Below are positions 45,685-55,125 of a stretch of DNA of 55,456 nt, piece after piece. The translations under genes were made by a program, and so were the position numbers. This DNA is from Acidobacteriota bacterium (GTDB lineage Bacteria; Acidobacteriota; Holophagae; Acanthopleuribacterales; Acanthopleuribacteraceae), in the NCBI GenBank assembly GCA_030066195.1, contig JASJCB010000029.1:1-55456 (forward strand). The letters run 5' to 3'. A model generated the notes under the pieces. It did not search any database and was not told where the DNA came from. It saw nothing but the letters and a program-made list of their open reading frames with translations. Position 1 is the first letter of the stretch, and the number at the start of each line of letters is the position of its first letter.

Positions 45685-48507
45685 CTAATTGAGCGTGGTG
45701 CCGGCTTCCCGTGACATATTGTGATCGCCGGTCCTGTTGTCTTGTCTTTTGGGAAAGTACAGGCGGAAATCGGTGCCTTCTCCCGGGGTGCTTTTGACGT
45801 CGGTGCCCGCTCCGTGGTTCTGGAGGATGTTGTAGACCACGGCCAGGCCCAAGCCGGTGCCCTTGCCGACCTCTTTGGTGGTGAAGAAAGGATCGAAGAT
45901 ATTGCGGCGCGTGTCTTCGTCCATCCCCAAGCCGGAATCCTTGAACGACATGCCGATCTGATGTCGATTCTTGAAAAAGCTGACGGCCAGGGTTCCGCCG
46001 TCGGGCATGGCGTCCATGGCGTTGACGATCAGGTTGACGAAGACCTGTTGGATCTGGTTGCCGTAGCCGTCCACGATTGCGGCCTCCTTGGGCTCGTTGA
46101 CCGTGACCATGACCTTGCTTTTACTGATCTGGTGGCTGAGGAAGCGCAGGGTCTGGCCCAGAACCTCCGACAGGTTGACGGGGCCCTTGGGTTCATCGCC
46201 CTTGCGGCTGAAGTTCAACAATTCGGAGACGATGCGGGCGGCGCGTTGGCTTTGGCCTTGGATCAGGTCTACCAGTTCGCGGTCGTCCTCTTCCAAGCCG
46301 GCGCCGGCCAACATCTGGGCGTAGGAGGCGATGCCGGTGAGGGGCGTATTGATCTCGTGAGCCACGCCCGCGGCCAGAAGGCCGATAGAGGCCAGCTTCT
46401 CCTGCTGCATCAACTTCTCGTCGAACTCTTTCTTTTCCTTGATGTCTTCTACCAGGTAAAGGTTGCCGTAGACCTCGTTTTCCTTGGTTTTGAGCGGGTT
46501 CTTCTGGATCTCCAGCAGGTAGCGCTCGCCGGCGGCGTTTTCGAAGCGTCCTTCCATGATCTGACCCGCGCGGACCATGCGCCGGCTGTTCAACTCGCGG
46601 ACGATGAAGAGTTCGTCGAAGGTCTTGTGCATAATGGTATCCCGATCCAGGCCCGCCAGTTCGACCAGGGCGCTGTTGAAGGACACGGCCTTGTCCATCT
46701 CGTCGGTGGTGAGAATGCCCATACGCGACGATTCGATGATGTTCTCGTTATACTCCTTGAGTTGGTTGATGCTGATGGCCTTCTGGGTGACGGAATGGTA
46801 GAGCTCCATGTTCTCCATCAGGACATCGCATTGTTGCAGCAGGCTGGTCAGCAGGCGCTCCTCCTCTGCCGAAATCTTGGGATTGTTGCCTTCCAAAGAG
46901 TAGACAATCAGCGCCGACAATTCGCCGGAGACGCGAATGGGGCAAATGAAGTCGTTGGGCGCAAAGGGATTGTCGCCGCTTTCCGGGGTTTGGGCGTGAG
47001 CCTGGTGTCCCCGTACGATTTTACCGGCGAGCAGTTGCGGCGGTACCTCCTCGAAGACAAAAATCTGCTCGCGATTATGAACCTCGATGCCGCGGAAGAT
47101 ACGCGGGGTTTCGCCGACCTTGTAGGCCTCGCCCTTCTCGACCTCGAAAGCGTCCCTGATGCGACCAAGCGTGTTGGCCAGGAAGTCGTCGATGCGGGTA
47201 TCGGCTCGGTTCATATTGCTGAAGTCGCTGAGGTTGCGGATGGGTGTCAAGCGTTTGCCGTAGATCATGCGATCCACGAGTTCGCCCGCAAGGTGTTTAG
47301 CCGGCGCGTAGGTAATCGCCGCGAACATAATGGCGATACCCAGGACGGTTTCGTGCGCCGCGGAACTGATTTTATCGCCCAGCAGCGCCTGGAAGATGAT
47401 AATGAACAGGGCGTAACCGGCGGTTAAGGTGATGACCACGGAGCAATAGACCAGGACCTTTTTGCCGATCTCGCCTAGATAGAGGCGGCTTTGGCGACTC
47501 CATTCGGCCAGGAGGACAACCGGCAAGATGATGGGCGCCAGGGCGGCTCCGGTGTCCAGGAAGGGTAAGGGCACTTCCAAAAGCCTTAGGGCGAAGGGTA
47601 TCCAGGAGATCAGCCAGACCCAGGAAAAGTTGCCTTTGCGGAAGCGTAATTCGGCAATCACCATACCGGCGATCACGGCAGCAATAATCAGGCCGCCGGC
47701 CCACTGACTTTGAAGCATCTCCATGGAGTCCAAAATCTCCGCGGGTTCCGAGCCGGCTGATTCCTCGTGTTGGGTAAAACGCAGCAGGAAAAACGATTTG
47801 AGCAACAGCAACAAAAGGGTGGGGGCCCAGTGCAGGGCCTGGACGAAGGGCAGCCAGCGCGTGCGGGCCAGGGCATGACTGAAGACCATGCCCGCCAAAG
47901 CGGAGGGCAACAGGGCATTGCCCAGGTAATCGATGAAATAAGCCGTCCAATCCAGCGTGGAAAAATGGTTGGTCCGGTAGAAGGCAAAAGCCAGGAACAC
48001 ACAGAGAGAAAATAAGATAGCGGAACCGCGCGAACCATAACTGACCTTTTGACCCACCATGAGGAACAGGAAGGTCAGGTAGATGAATCCGGTCAAGGCA
48101 AAGGGGAAATAACGGCGATGATCGGGATCCTTGACACCGGCAATTTTGATCCAGTGTTCCAAGGTGACATCGTTATCACGAATCACATCGTAAAGATACG
48201 GGGCGCCGATAACGGCTTCATCCAAAAAGGCCCGATAGACACTCATATCCTTCATCTTGACATCATTGATGAACAAGACGACATCGCCGGGTTGCAGCAT
48301 ATCGCGGGCGTCGTCCAGGATGAAACCGTCCACGGCCAACTGATTATCGTCGTTGAGTTTCCACACCACGCCGTCGGTCGGTTCGCGGAAACCCAGGATA
48401 TAGACCACGTTCATCAAACCGAGCAGAAAAAGGATCAGCAGTCCCAGGTGACCGATGTAAATGCGATTGCGAACCAGGGTGTTTTTGAGTCTTGTGATAA
48501 CTGTCAT
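45685..48507 (-). CDS. Membrane sensor histidine kinase with PDZ-like and PAS domains
   Basis: 940 residues. A first transmembrane helix (about 18-40) is followed by a PDZ-like extracytoplasmic segment (about 55-115, [20 protein letters not shown]), seven or eight further helices (about 133-405), a GAF-like region (about 430-570), PAS (about 585-690), HisKA with His717 ([12 protein letters not shown]) and HATPase ([16 protein letters not shown]-terminal). No receiver domain. It is probably a stress or envelope sensor feeding a response regulator encoded elsewhere. The start has no clear Shine-Dalgarno. Confidence 0.92.
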   Translation of the reverse strand: MTVITRLKNTLVRNRIYIGHLGLLILFLLGLMNVVYILGFREPTDGVVWKLNDDNQLAVDGFILDDARDMLQPGDVVLFINDVKMKDMSVYRAFLDEAVIGAPYLYDVIRDNDVTLEHWIKIAGVKDPDHRRYFPFALTGFIYLTFLFLMVGQKVSYGSRGSAILFSLCVFLAFAFYRTNHFSTLDWTAYFIDYLGNALLPSALAGMVFSHALARTRWLPFVQALHWAPTLLLLLLKSFFLLRFTQHEESAGSEPAEILDSMEMLQSQWAGGLIIAAVIAGMVIAELRFRKGNFSWVWLISWIPFALRLLEVPLPFLDTGAALAPIILPVVLLAEWSRQSRLYLGEIGKKVLVYCSVVITLTAGYALFIIIFQALLGDKISSAAHETVLGIAIMFAAITYAPAKHLAGELVDRMIYGKRLTPIRNLSDFSNMNRADTRIDDFLANTLGRIRDAFEVEKGEAYKVGETPRIFRGIEVHNREQIFVFEEVPPQLLAGKIVRGHQAHAQTPESGDNPFAPNDFICPIRVSGELSALIVYSLEGNNPKISAEEERLLTSLLQQCDVLMENMELYHSVTQKAISINQLKEYNENIIESSRMGILTTDEMDKAVSFNSALVELAGLDRDTIMHKTFDELFIVRELNSRRMVRAGQIMEGRFENAAGERYLLEIQKNPLKTKENEVYGNLYLVEDIKEKKEFDEKLMQQEKLASIGLLAAGVAHEINTPLTGIASYAQMLAGAGLEEDDRELVDLIQGQSQRAARIVSELLNFSRKGDEPKGPVNLSEVLGQTLRFLSHQISKSKVMVTVNEPKEAAIVDGYGNQIQQVFVNLIVNAMDAMPDGGTLAVSFFKNRHQIGMSFKDSGLGMDEDTRRNIFDPFFTTKEVGKGTGLGLAVVYNILQNHGAGTDVKSTPGEGTDFRLYFPKRQDNRTGDHNMSREAGTTLN

Positions 48508-48728
48508 ATCGATGTCAATGGACGCGGTAGAACCGGTCGCTTCGGGCTTTTGGCACTATTTATTCTAGCAGGCGGGAACGATTGCGGCCAGGATCGTGCA
48601 GTTCTTGTTAAAGATCTTCGGCCAAAAGTCGAGATATGTTCTAGCGAGGCAACCTCAAACCGGCTCAAGCAGGTATACCGGGAGTGGTGTAGCCGGAGCC
48701 GGAAAGGTGACTGAAGCAGGATGTTTTT

Positions 48729-49553
48729 ATGAGACCGCCGGACCTACCCGTCACAAGGATCAAAAATATACACTTCAAAAATCCTTTCGTGATTTTGGCG
48801 CAAGCGACCAGCCTTACCAATCCCAACGGGAGGGTCACGCCGGAAGTGTTGATGTACTACAAATCGTTGGCGCGTTCGGAAGCGGCGGTGGTGATTGCCG
48901 GGCCGGCTACCGTCACGCCTCCCAATTCGCGCAAGTACAGCTTGCTGCGCGTGGACCAGCCCAAGTATCTGGACGGTTTGCGGGCGCTTAGCAAGATCAT
49001 CCATTCCAACGGCAGTATTCCCGGCATCCAGGTCGTGCACCCCGGTGCTTACGAGGCCAACGAAATCCAGGCGGGTGTCTCGACCTTCAAGGGCGATATC
49101 GACGATTTTGCGGTCAACAAATTACTGACGGCCTATCGCAACGCGGGTTCCCGATCGTTGGAGGTGGGTTTCCGCTATGTGGAGTTGTGCGCCACGGGTC
49201 ACTTGCTTCTGCACCGCATGGTGGAGGAAGATCGCGAGGACCTGCTGGCCGAGGTTTTCAGCCAGACCCTGAAAAGCATCGGCGACGAGGGCATTCTGGG
49301 ATTTCGGGTCAATCCGGCCGTGGCAAACGCCGAGAAATACGCCCGCCTGTTCCTGGAAGCCGGCGGCGACCTGGTTTGCATGGACGGCGGCGCCGAACTG
49401 GCCGGCAATCACGACGGCAAGTTGATGATTACGCTGAAGCAACCACACCCCGGTGAACAACTGCGCAACCTCATCGGCTCGGTTCAACTGTACGGCATGG
49501 ACGTGGCGTTCAAGGGCAAACACGACCAGGTTTTACATTACTTCCGAGGTTAG
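48729..49553 (+). CDS. FMN-oxidoreductase-like TIM-barrel protein
   Basis: 274 residues, shorter than classical Old Yellow Enzyme members (about 350). IQVVHPGAYEANEI matches the QLxHxGR region, and FRYVELCATGHLLLHRMVEED the VEIHxAHGYLLxxFLSP region, but the catalytic His/Asn pair is not clear. GGDLVCMDGGAE may bind phosphate of FMN. It probably binds a flavin or related ligand; the substrate is unknown. Divergent from the sensor kinase gene. Confidence 0.7.
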   Translation: MRPPDLPVTRIKNIHFKNPFVILAQATSLTNPNGRVTPEVLMYYKSLARSEAAVVIAGPATVTPPNSRKYSLLRVDQPKYLDGLRALSKIIHSNGSIPGIQVVHPGAYEANEIQAGVSTFKGDIDDFAVNKLLTAYRNAGSRSLEVGFRYVELCATGHLLLHRMVEEDREDLLAEVFSQTLKSIGDEGILGFRVNPAVANAEKYARLFLEAGGDLVCMDGGAELAGNHDGKLMITLKQPHPGEQLRNLIGSVQLYGMDVAFKGKHDQVLHYFRG

Positions 49554-49682
49554 TTCAGTACGGTATTTTGTCCCCTATACCCAAATTTTTCCGAAAGGAA
49601 GTTCGACTGTTTGCCGATAAGGAACGTAGGTATTAGGGGAAGCACCGGGCGGCCTCCCTCGTAATTCCCGGTCGTTATGGAG

Positions 49683-49688
49683 TATAAT
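49683..49688 (+). promoter_or_regulatory. -10 element (TATAAT)
   Basis: A consensus TATAAT directly ahead of the gene at 49733, with no good -35. If used, transcription starts near 49695, which rules out the TTG at 49688 as start codon. Confidence 0.4.
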
Positions 49689-49732
49689 TGTCTGTTATCA
49701 CGTCTCAGAATGGCGACTTTCTGATCAACAAA

Positions 49733-50959
49733 ATGACGATTAAACCGCAATTAAAGTCAATTAAAGACAGAGTATCCCTGAACTGGACCCAAATCAACGC
49801 CGTGGTCACCGGGGTTTCTGCAATCGACGTTACCAGCCTGGCCATTCGCAACCGGCAGGAAGCCGTGCAGTTCGCCAGGGAATACGGGTTTGACGTAGAC
49901 GATCCCACGGACTACGAACATATTTGCGACGTCCATCGCGAAGCCGTCGAGTTTATCGAGGAATTCTTCCTGGAACCCGGACAGGGTCACCTGATTTCCG
50001 AGGAAGTACGCAACCCGGAAAATGTGTTGGACCTGTTGGTTTATTCTTCCAACTACCTCAACAAATCCAACCATACCCAGATGTGGGCCTGTGCGGTTTT
50101 AAAGGTGATGCACGGCATCTTCCATATCGACCACGATATGAAGTTGCGCTATTTCGACAAGATTCGCGTCCAGATCTTCCAGAGCCTGGACAGCATCATC
50201 GTCAATGACGGCGACAACGATTACCTGTGCGACGATCGCATGAAGATCCCCATTTTCTACTTCGAAAAGAAACGCAACAAGGGCCGCAGGAGCATTCTGC
50301 TGAAGTTGCTGCAGAAGCCGACCTACGTGGCGGCCGATATCTACGATCACCTTGGTATCCGCCTGGTCTTCGAGACCAAGATGGAATGCCTGTTCGCCCT
50401 CAAGGTGCTGCGTCGCAGCCACCTGATTTCGGTGACCAATATCAAACCCTTCCGCAGCCGCAACAATCTTATTGACTTGAAGTCCACCAAGGAACTGTTC
50501 AGCCATTTCCGGCCCTTGTTGGAGCGTGCGCGCGACTATCCCATGAAGGTCTTGAAAGACATGGACAGGGAACTGGCCAAAAGGCATCGGGGCGGCGCTC
50601 GCGTCAACAATCCGCATTCGGACGAGGGCTTTCAGACCATCCAAGTGACCGCTCGCAAAATGGTGCGCGTGCCCAATCCGGCGCATCAGGGCATGAACAG
50701 CCTGCTTGAATTACTGGAAAACAACCAGGTCGATGTGCCGGAAGAACTGGTCAAGGAAGCTCGTTTCGACAAGGACTTCGCCTTCTATTTCGACTACGAG
50801 ATCCAACTGCTGGATAAAATGTCCTACCTGAAAACCATGCACGGACCGGCCAGCCATACGGCCTATAAGAAGCGCCAGGTGGAAACGGCCCGCAAGCGGG
50901 TGCTCAGCCCGGCGCTCAGAAAAATCATCCTCAAGGAAACCGCGATTGCAGGCGACTAA
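49733..50959 (+). CDS. TIGR04552-like protein with RelA/SpoT-like motif
   Basis: 408 residues from ATG 49733 (the frame stays open upstream to a TTG at 49688, but a TATAAT overlaps it). The segment TYVAADIYDHLGIRLVFETKMECLFAL resembles the DxxGIR strand-helix of the RelA/SpoT nucleotidyltransferase domain, and several Arg/Lys and Asp that could bind nucleotide surround it. From memory it fits a family described mainly from delta-proteobacteria and relatives. A synthetase activity is inference. It overlaps the next gene by 14 bp, so the two are co-transcribed. Confidence 0.65.
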   Translation: MTIKPQLKSIKDRVSLNWTQINAVVTGVSAIDVTSLAIRNRQEAVQFAREYGFDVDDPTDYEHICDVHREAVEFIEEFFLEPGQGHLISEEVRNPENVLDLLVYSSNYLNKSNHTQMWACAVLKVMHGIFHIDHDMKLRYFDKIRVQIFQSLDSIIVNDGDNDYLCDDRMKIPIFYFEKKRNKGRRSILLKLLQKPTYVAADIYDHLGIRLVFETKMECLFALKVLRRSHLISVTNIKPFRSRNNLIDLKSTKELFSHFRPLLERARDYPMKVLKDMDRELAKRHRGGARVNNPHSDEGFQTIQVTARKMVRVPNPAHQGMNSLLELLENNQVDVPEELVKEARFDKDFAFYFDYEIQLLDKMSYLKTMHGPASHTAYKKRQVETARKRVLSPALRKIILKETAIAGD

Positions 50960-51305
50960 CTCCCGCGCATTCAGTTTTACCATTACGGACCACGGCGAGG
51001 CCGCCGTCTTCCAACTCAGCGGACCTCCCAGTCTGGAGGGCGCGGCCGAATTACGCAAGGCGTTCTGGGAATGCCTGCACGACGACGGCAAGCGCGTGTT
51101 GATTTTGGATCTGAGCAGGGTGCCCTCGTTGGGGCCCAGCGTGGTCAGCCTGTTTATCTCCACCAAAAATGTGGTCGACAAACACCGCGGCCGGTTGGTG
51201 CTGGCGGGTTTGAACCGGGCGGGACGAGCCTTGCTGGAAGAGACCCACCTGCACGACTATTTCGAACACGCCGATACCTTGGACGAAGTGCTGACTGCTT
51301 TATGA
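50946..51305 (+). CDS. STAS-domain protein
   Basis: 119 residues, TTG start inside the end of the upstream gene (14-bp overlap). VLILDLSRVPSLGPSVVSLFIS is a STAS core in which the usual DSSGL becomes LGPSV; the Ser is kept. An anti-sigma antagonist or MlaB-like role is possible. Translational coupling to the RelA/SpoT-like protein suggests the two act together. Confidence 0.8.
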   Translation: MQATNSRAFSFTITDHGEAAVFQLSGPPSLEGAAELRKAFWECLHDDGKRVLILDLSRVPSLGPSVVSLFISTKNVVDKHRGRLVLAGLNRAGRALLEETHLHDYFEHADTLDEVLTAL

Positions 51306-51320
51306 AACGCGCGCCTGGAT

Positions 51321-53192
51321 CTACTCTCGGTCCGCGCCGGCGTTCTTTATAGCGCGGAGTAGTTGAGCCAGTGAATTAGACAGCCCGGTTCGATTGTCTA
51401 CGGCGGCTTGGACGGCCGCGTTGTGGGTGTTGAGTAACCGTTCGTCGATCTCGCCGCGATCGCCCTCCAACTCCTGGTCCACATCGCCGTTCGCGGCGAT
51501 GCGGGTGATGATTGCCCCCTTGCCCGCTTTGGTTCGAATGCGCAGGGGCCGTTGAGGATCGAGTAGCGCGGCCAGGGTGTTTTCCAGCCGCGCTGTCAGG
51601 TCGGCAGGCGATTCAGGCTTCGCATCGGCCGGTTGTGCTTCGGCCGGTTCCGCTTTCGGCTCCGGTTCGGCGACAGAGGCGGCTTGCGGCGGCCCGGGTT
51701 CTTTGACCGGCGGCGGCTCGACAGGCGTCTGAACGCGGTAGTCGGTTGTTGCCGGTGCTTCCTGCAAGTCGCCCTCGTTGGGGATACACACCGCGGGATC
51801 GCCGAAGATCACGTAGTCGCGCGCGTCGTTGTGCGATGTCCACAGGCCCGCCATGGTAAACGCGCTGACCTTCTTGCCGAATTCGATTTCCACCAGTTCC
51901 GAGGTGATGTCGGAGGCCAGTTCGGCGTAGCGCTCGTTGAAATAGTCGAAAGCGTAGCCCACCGGCTCACCCTTTAACAGGCGGCGCATGGCGCTTTCGA
52001 AAACAGCCGTCTGCCGACCCACCTCGTCGCTGTGGAACGAGTAACTCCAGGCGCGCTCCACGTGGCCGATCGCGGCCAGGGCGGGTCCTTTCGGATGGGA
52101 GAGGAGACGCTGGAACAAACCGCTGCTGAACGGGCGCGGCGCAATCTCGGCGGCGGTTTTCTTGAAAGATCGCTTGTAGAACTCGTCATAACGCGGCGTG
52201 CCCGCGCCGTAACAAGCAAAATTGAAGGAGATCATCCCCCCCGGCGACATGGTGTCGTCCAGGTCATCGGCGGCGAAATAGTAATCCTGCGGGATGGCGC
52301 CCTTGCCTCGCCAGGCCTTGGGTCCCGGCCACTCGCCGCAAAGGAAGGCGCCCTGGTGCACCTCCTGCTTGGGATCGCCTGCCGGGAAACTGACGCCGTG
52401 CTGGGCCGTGAACAACAAAGCGGGTCGTTCGGGTCCCGCAACCATACGGGCCAGGCGATCCTTGCGGGCGTCGTCGCCGGTACAGGTGGTGACCTGCCAT
52501 TCGGGGAACCGATCCTTGACATGGTCGATCAGCGGCAGGACCAGGTGTTGGTGACTGGTCCGGGTGGCGGTATCGTCCGGGTTGGCAACGCCGAAGAAAC
52601 CCACGTGTTTGGGCATGGTGGTTTCACCCCGGGCCGCGGCCACCACCGCGGTCGCGTAAGCCGCGTATTCCTCCGGCCGGTTGAAGCAGATGCGGCCCAC
52701 GGCGTATTGTACGTCCAGTTGGTACTGAAAGCTGAAGGGGATGGTCTCGGGCTCGCCCACAATCATCAGGTAGTAGGGCATGCGGTCCGGGTCGGCCGGC
52801 CCCGCGCCCACCCCGTGCCTGGCCAGGAACTGCGATTTACTCTCACCGGGGCGATAAGCGCCCTGGCCGTCGAAACAACGGTAGAGATCGCCGGCCTGCT
52901 CGCGACGATAGTCCAGCAGGGGTTTCAAAGCCTCCATCACGGCCGGGTCACCCTGGTGGGCAAAGATCACGCCCCAGCCCGCGGTTGACGGATCGGTCGG
53001 GTCGACGCCCTCGACCACACCGTAGTGAGCCTCCTTGGACCAGCGGCTCTTGATCTTCAGATCGTCCAGGTTGTCCGGTTCCTGTTCGCCCGTGATGACC
53101 CGAAACAGATCCTCGCTGGTCATGGCGGGCAGGCTGTAGGCGCCCGTGGCGGCATTGATTCCATTGAAGCAAATGAGATCCCGATCGTTCAT
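51321..53192 (-). CDS. Caspase-like (clan CD) cysteine protease with C-terminal adaptor-like domain
   Basis: 623 residues. LLFTAQHGVSF (His265) and ISFNFACYGAGTPRYDEF (Cys327) match the His/Cys dyad of gingipain/CHAT-like clan CD peptidases. An N-terminal region of about 200 residues precedes it and a further 150 residues complete the fold. A Pro/Glu/Ala-rich linker (about 508-545) leads to a small domain (about 550-623, ARLENTLAALLDPQRPLRIR) that resembles effector-associated or regulator-binding domains. Related proteases act in bacterial immune or cell-death systems; no partner such as a gasdermin is next to it. The start has GGAGGACGAT before it. Confidence 0.8.
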   Translation of the reverse strand: MNDRDLICFNGINAATGAYSLPAMTSEDLFRVITGEQEPDNLDDLKIKSRWSKEAHYGVVEGVDPTDPSTAGWGVIFAHQGDPAVMEALKPLLDYRREQAGDLYRCFDGQGAYRPGESKSQFLARHGVGAGPADPDRMPYYLMIVGEPETIPFSFQYQLDVQYAVGRICFNRPEEYAAYATAVVAAARGETTMPKHVGFFGVANPDDTATRTSHQHLVLPLIDHVKDRFPEWQVTTCTGDDARKDRLARMVAGPERPALLFTAQHGVSFPAGDPKQEVHQGAFLCGEWPGPKAWRGKGAIPQDYYFAADDLDDTMSPGGMISFNFACYGAGTPRYDEFYKRSFKKTAAEIAPRPFSSGLFQRLLSHPKGPALAAIGHVERAWSYSFHSDEVGRQTAVFESAMRRLLKGEPVGYAFDYFNERYAELASDITSELVEIEFGKKVSAFTMAGLWTSHNDARDYVIFGDPAVCIPNEGDLQEAPATTDYRVQTPVEPPPVKEPGPPQAASVAEPEPKAEPAEAQPADAKPESPADLTARLENTLAALLDPQRPLRIRTKAGKGAIITRIAANGDVDQELEGDRGEIDERLLNTHNAAVQAAVDNRTGLSNSLAQLLRAIKNAGADRE

Positions 53193-53355
53193 ATCGTCCT
53201 CCGCATGACAAATAATTTATCGGTATGTCGGGGTCCGGGCTTGAAACCATCCGGAACCACCTTCCGCACCCGCCGGCGTTTTCGACCCTGCTTTGATTGG
53301 AGAATCCCCGTCCTTGCGATTAGAATAGAGAGGTTGGGATATCCCGGGAGGCATT

Positions 53356-53958
53356 ATGACATTCATCGATGTGATCGGCTTGGACAGGGCGAAGGGGTTT
53401 TTGAAAAAACAGTACGAGGATGCCGTGAAGCGGGCGGGCAGGATCTGGAATATTACCGCGATTATGAGCCAAAACCCCAGGGCCATGAAGACATCGATGG
53501 ACTTCTACGGCGCCCTCATGAGGGGCCGCTCGCCGTTAAGCCGCGGTCAACGGGAAATGCTGGCCGTGGTGGTCTCGCAAACCAATCACTGTGTCTACTG
53601 AATACGCGCCCATGCAAACGACCTCCGTGCCGAGGTTGCCGAAAGTTTTGGAATAGAGGATGAACGGGAAGCGAATCGCTTCGTGTCCCTACTGGCCTCC
53701 GATTGGACGACCGCACCCATGAGCGAGGCCGATCACGCCCTGTGCGCCTACGCGGTTAAACTGACCCTGGAACCCAAGCAGATGACCGAAACCGACGTGA
53801 TCACCCTGCGAGATTTCGGCTTTTCCGATCAGGCCGTTCACGACGCGGTCCAGGTTATTGCGTATTTCAATTATATCAACCGCGTGGCCGACGGACTCGG
53901 CGTCGAGCTCGAAACCCATGTCCGCCCCTGGGAAAAGGGGCCCCGAACACCGGAATAA
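53356..53958 (+). CDS. AhpD-like peroxidase-related protein, probable selenoprotein (UGA at codon 82)
   Basis: 200 residues if UGA 53599-53601 is read as selenocysteine. Before it: SQTNHCVY (Cys79), after it: IRAHANDL (His86), giving C-x-x-U-x3-H where the carboxymuconolactone decarboxylase/AhpD family has C-x-x-C-x3-H. The frame runs on without change to 53958, and the downstream part (FGFSDQAVHDAVQVIAYFNY, INRVADGLGVELE) is unmistakably the rest of the family. A SECIS-like hairpin follows the UGA. AhpD-like Cys/Sec pairs reduce peroxides or relay thiol redox. Two products of 81 and about 92 residues would result if UGA were a plain stop. GGGAGGCATT precedes the ATG. Confidence 0.85.
53599..53601 (+). 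other. In-frame UGA, probable selenocysteine codon
   Basis: Falls exactly at the second Cys of the family's CxxC, the redox-active position, and not at a random site. The frame continues for 119 codons with family-like sequence. Confidence 0.8.
53619..53638 (+). promoter_or_regulatory. Bacterial SECIS-like hairpin
   Basis: CGACCTC (53619-53625) pairs with GAGGTTG (53632-53638), 7 bp with one G-U, around the 6-nt loop CGTGCC. The loop has G-U at 53627-53628, and G lies 26 nt after the UGA. Both features agree with the published bacterial SECIS rules (G in the first two loop bases, 16-37 nt from UGA). Confidence 0.7.
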
Positions 53959-53968
53959 GGATGGAACC

Positions 53969-54730
53969 ATGAAAACCATAGGCACCGTATTTCTGGCAAT
54001 GATCGCCTTGTCCCCCCTGCCCGCAACCGACCCCGAGGTCGCTAAACTGATCGAAAAAGCCCTGAAGACGGCCCGGGTTTCACCCATGATGGTGGACCTG
54101 ACCATGACCATGGGCAACAACGACAAGGTGAACAACATGTCCATGAGCCTCTCGGGCGTCATGCTCTACAAGGACGAAACCCACCTGCGCATGGACATGA
54201 GTATCGACATCACCATGTATAACCAGACCATCAATTCCAAAATGCTGATGGTGGCCGACGGCAAAGACTATTGGGTCGAGAACAAGCTGATGAACCAGCC
54301 CGTTCCCCAGGTCCTGCGCGCCGATGTCCAAAAAATCAAAGAACTGAAGGCCGGCATGAACATGGAGAGTTTTCAGCCCGATAGCATTCTGGAAGCCTTG
54401 AAAACCCAGGACATCCGCATCACCGAATCGAAGGACGGTATGGTGACCCTGGAGGGCACGGCAACCAGGGAGTTCATCGAGAAACTGGACCCCGAGGGCA
54501 AGCAAGGCGGCGGTCTGTCGGATATGGCGGGCAACAAAGTGCGCGCGGTCATCCACCGCGAGAACACCTTCCCCCTCAGCATCACCGTTTTCGACGGGGA
54601 CGCCCCCTTTATGACCGTCACCCTGGCCAATCTAAGGCAACCCTCCGCGGCGGAAATCGCGGAGAAACTGAAATACACCCCGCCGAAAGGCGTACCCGTC
54701 ATGGACGCGGGGGACATGCTCAAGCAGTGA
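53969..54730 (+). CDS. Secreted LolA-like / outer-membrane lipoprotein-sorting-type protein
   Basis: 253 residues from ATG 53969 (AAGGATGGAACC; 10 bp after the selenoprotein gene, likely co-transcribed). Signal peptide (KTIGTVFLAMIALSPLPA). The mature part looks like the LolA/LppX half-barrel: long beta strands rich in Met and Thr (MMVDLTMTMGNN, MSMSLSGVMLYKDETHLRMDMS), KDYWVENKLMNQ, and VRAVIHRENTFPLSITVFD. It probably binds lipids or hydrophobic peptides in the periplasm. The very high Met content (about 10 %) is unusual and may mark oxidant exposure, fitting the redox neighbour. Confidence 0.75.
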   Translation: MKTIGTVFLAMIALSPLPATDPEVAKLIEKALKTARVSPMMVDLTMTMGNNDKVNNMSMSLSGVMLYKDETHLRMDMSIDITMYNQTINSKMLMVADGKDYWVENKLMNQPVPQVLRADVQKIKELKAGMNMESFQPDSILEALKTQDIRITESKDGMVTLEGTATREFIEKLDPEGKQGGGLSDMAGNKVRAVIHRENTFPLSITVFDGDAPFMTVTLANLRQPSAAEIAEKLKYTPPKGVPVMDAGDMLKQ

Positions 54731-54814
54731 TCGAAACATCGGCTTTGGTTGGGAATGACGGAAGGCCGGACACGAAAACCCGGTTGTAATTCGTTGTGCC
54801 CGCAAACCGAGGGT

Positions 54815-55125
54815 CGAGGAATCCGTTCTGATTCCTCGATCCTGAAAAGTCAGGGTCAAAGAAACAGACCTCATTCTTCGACCCGGAAAAGTCAGGAGCA
54901 AAGAACCGGACCTGATTCTTTGCACACTGAAAAGGAATGTGAAAGAAATCAGTTGTGGGTCCTTGACCCGGAAAAGTCAGGAGCAAAGAATGAAAACTGA
55001 TTCTTTGACCCTGAACTTTCGGTGCGCAAAGAATGAGGACTGATTCTTTGCTCCCCGACTTTTGGAATCGAGAAATCAGTTGGGATTCCTCGATGCCTGG
55101 TGTCGAGAATCAACGAATCAGGCAG
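54815..55125. repeat. ~42-bp tandem hairpin array
   Basis: Units start near 54815, 54857, 54899, 54941, 54984, 55027, 55069 and 55104, a step of 42-43 bp except the last. Each has a 24-bp dyad, e.g. CAAAGAAT-8 nt-ATTCTTTG or CGAGGAAT-8 nt-ATTCCTCG, then a spacer of about 17 bp similar to ACCCGGAAAAGTCAGGAG. Arms vary together between units (compensatory changes), so the hairpin rather than the sequence is conserved. No coding potential. Confidence 0.8.

Noticed and set aside
45721..47427. 568-codon plus-strand frame opposite the sensor kinase gene
   Set aside because: Its minus-strand partner has clear PAS, HisKA and HATPase motifs; antisense openness is a codon-usage effect. No family pattern or ribosome site.
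53683..53958. Separate 91-codon gene after the UGA
   Set aside because: It is in frame with the upstream part, its start has no ribosome binding site, and both parts belong to one AhpD-like family; read-through is the simpler model.
54749..55000. Short frames with repeated DSSTRKSQ/EKSGAKNE-like peptides
   Set aside because: They are translations of the 42-bp hairpin array.
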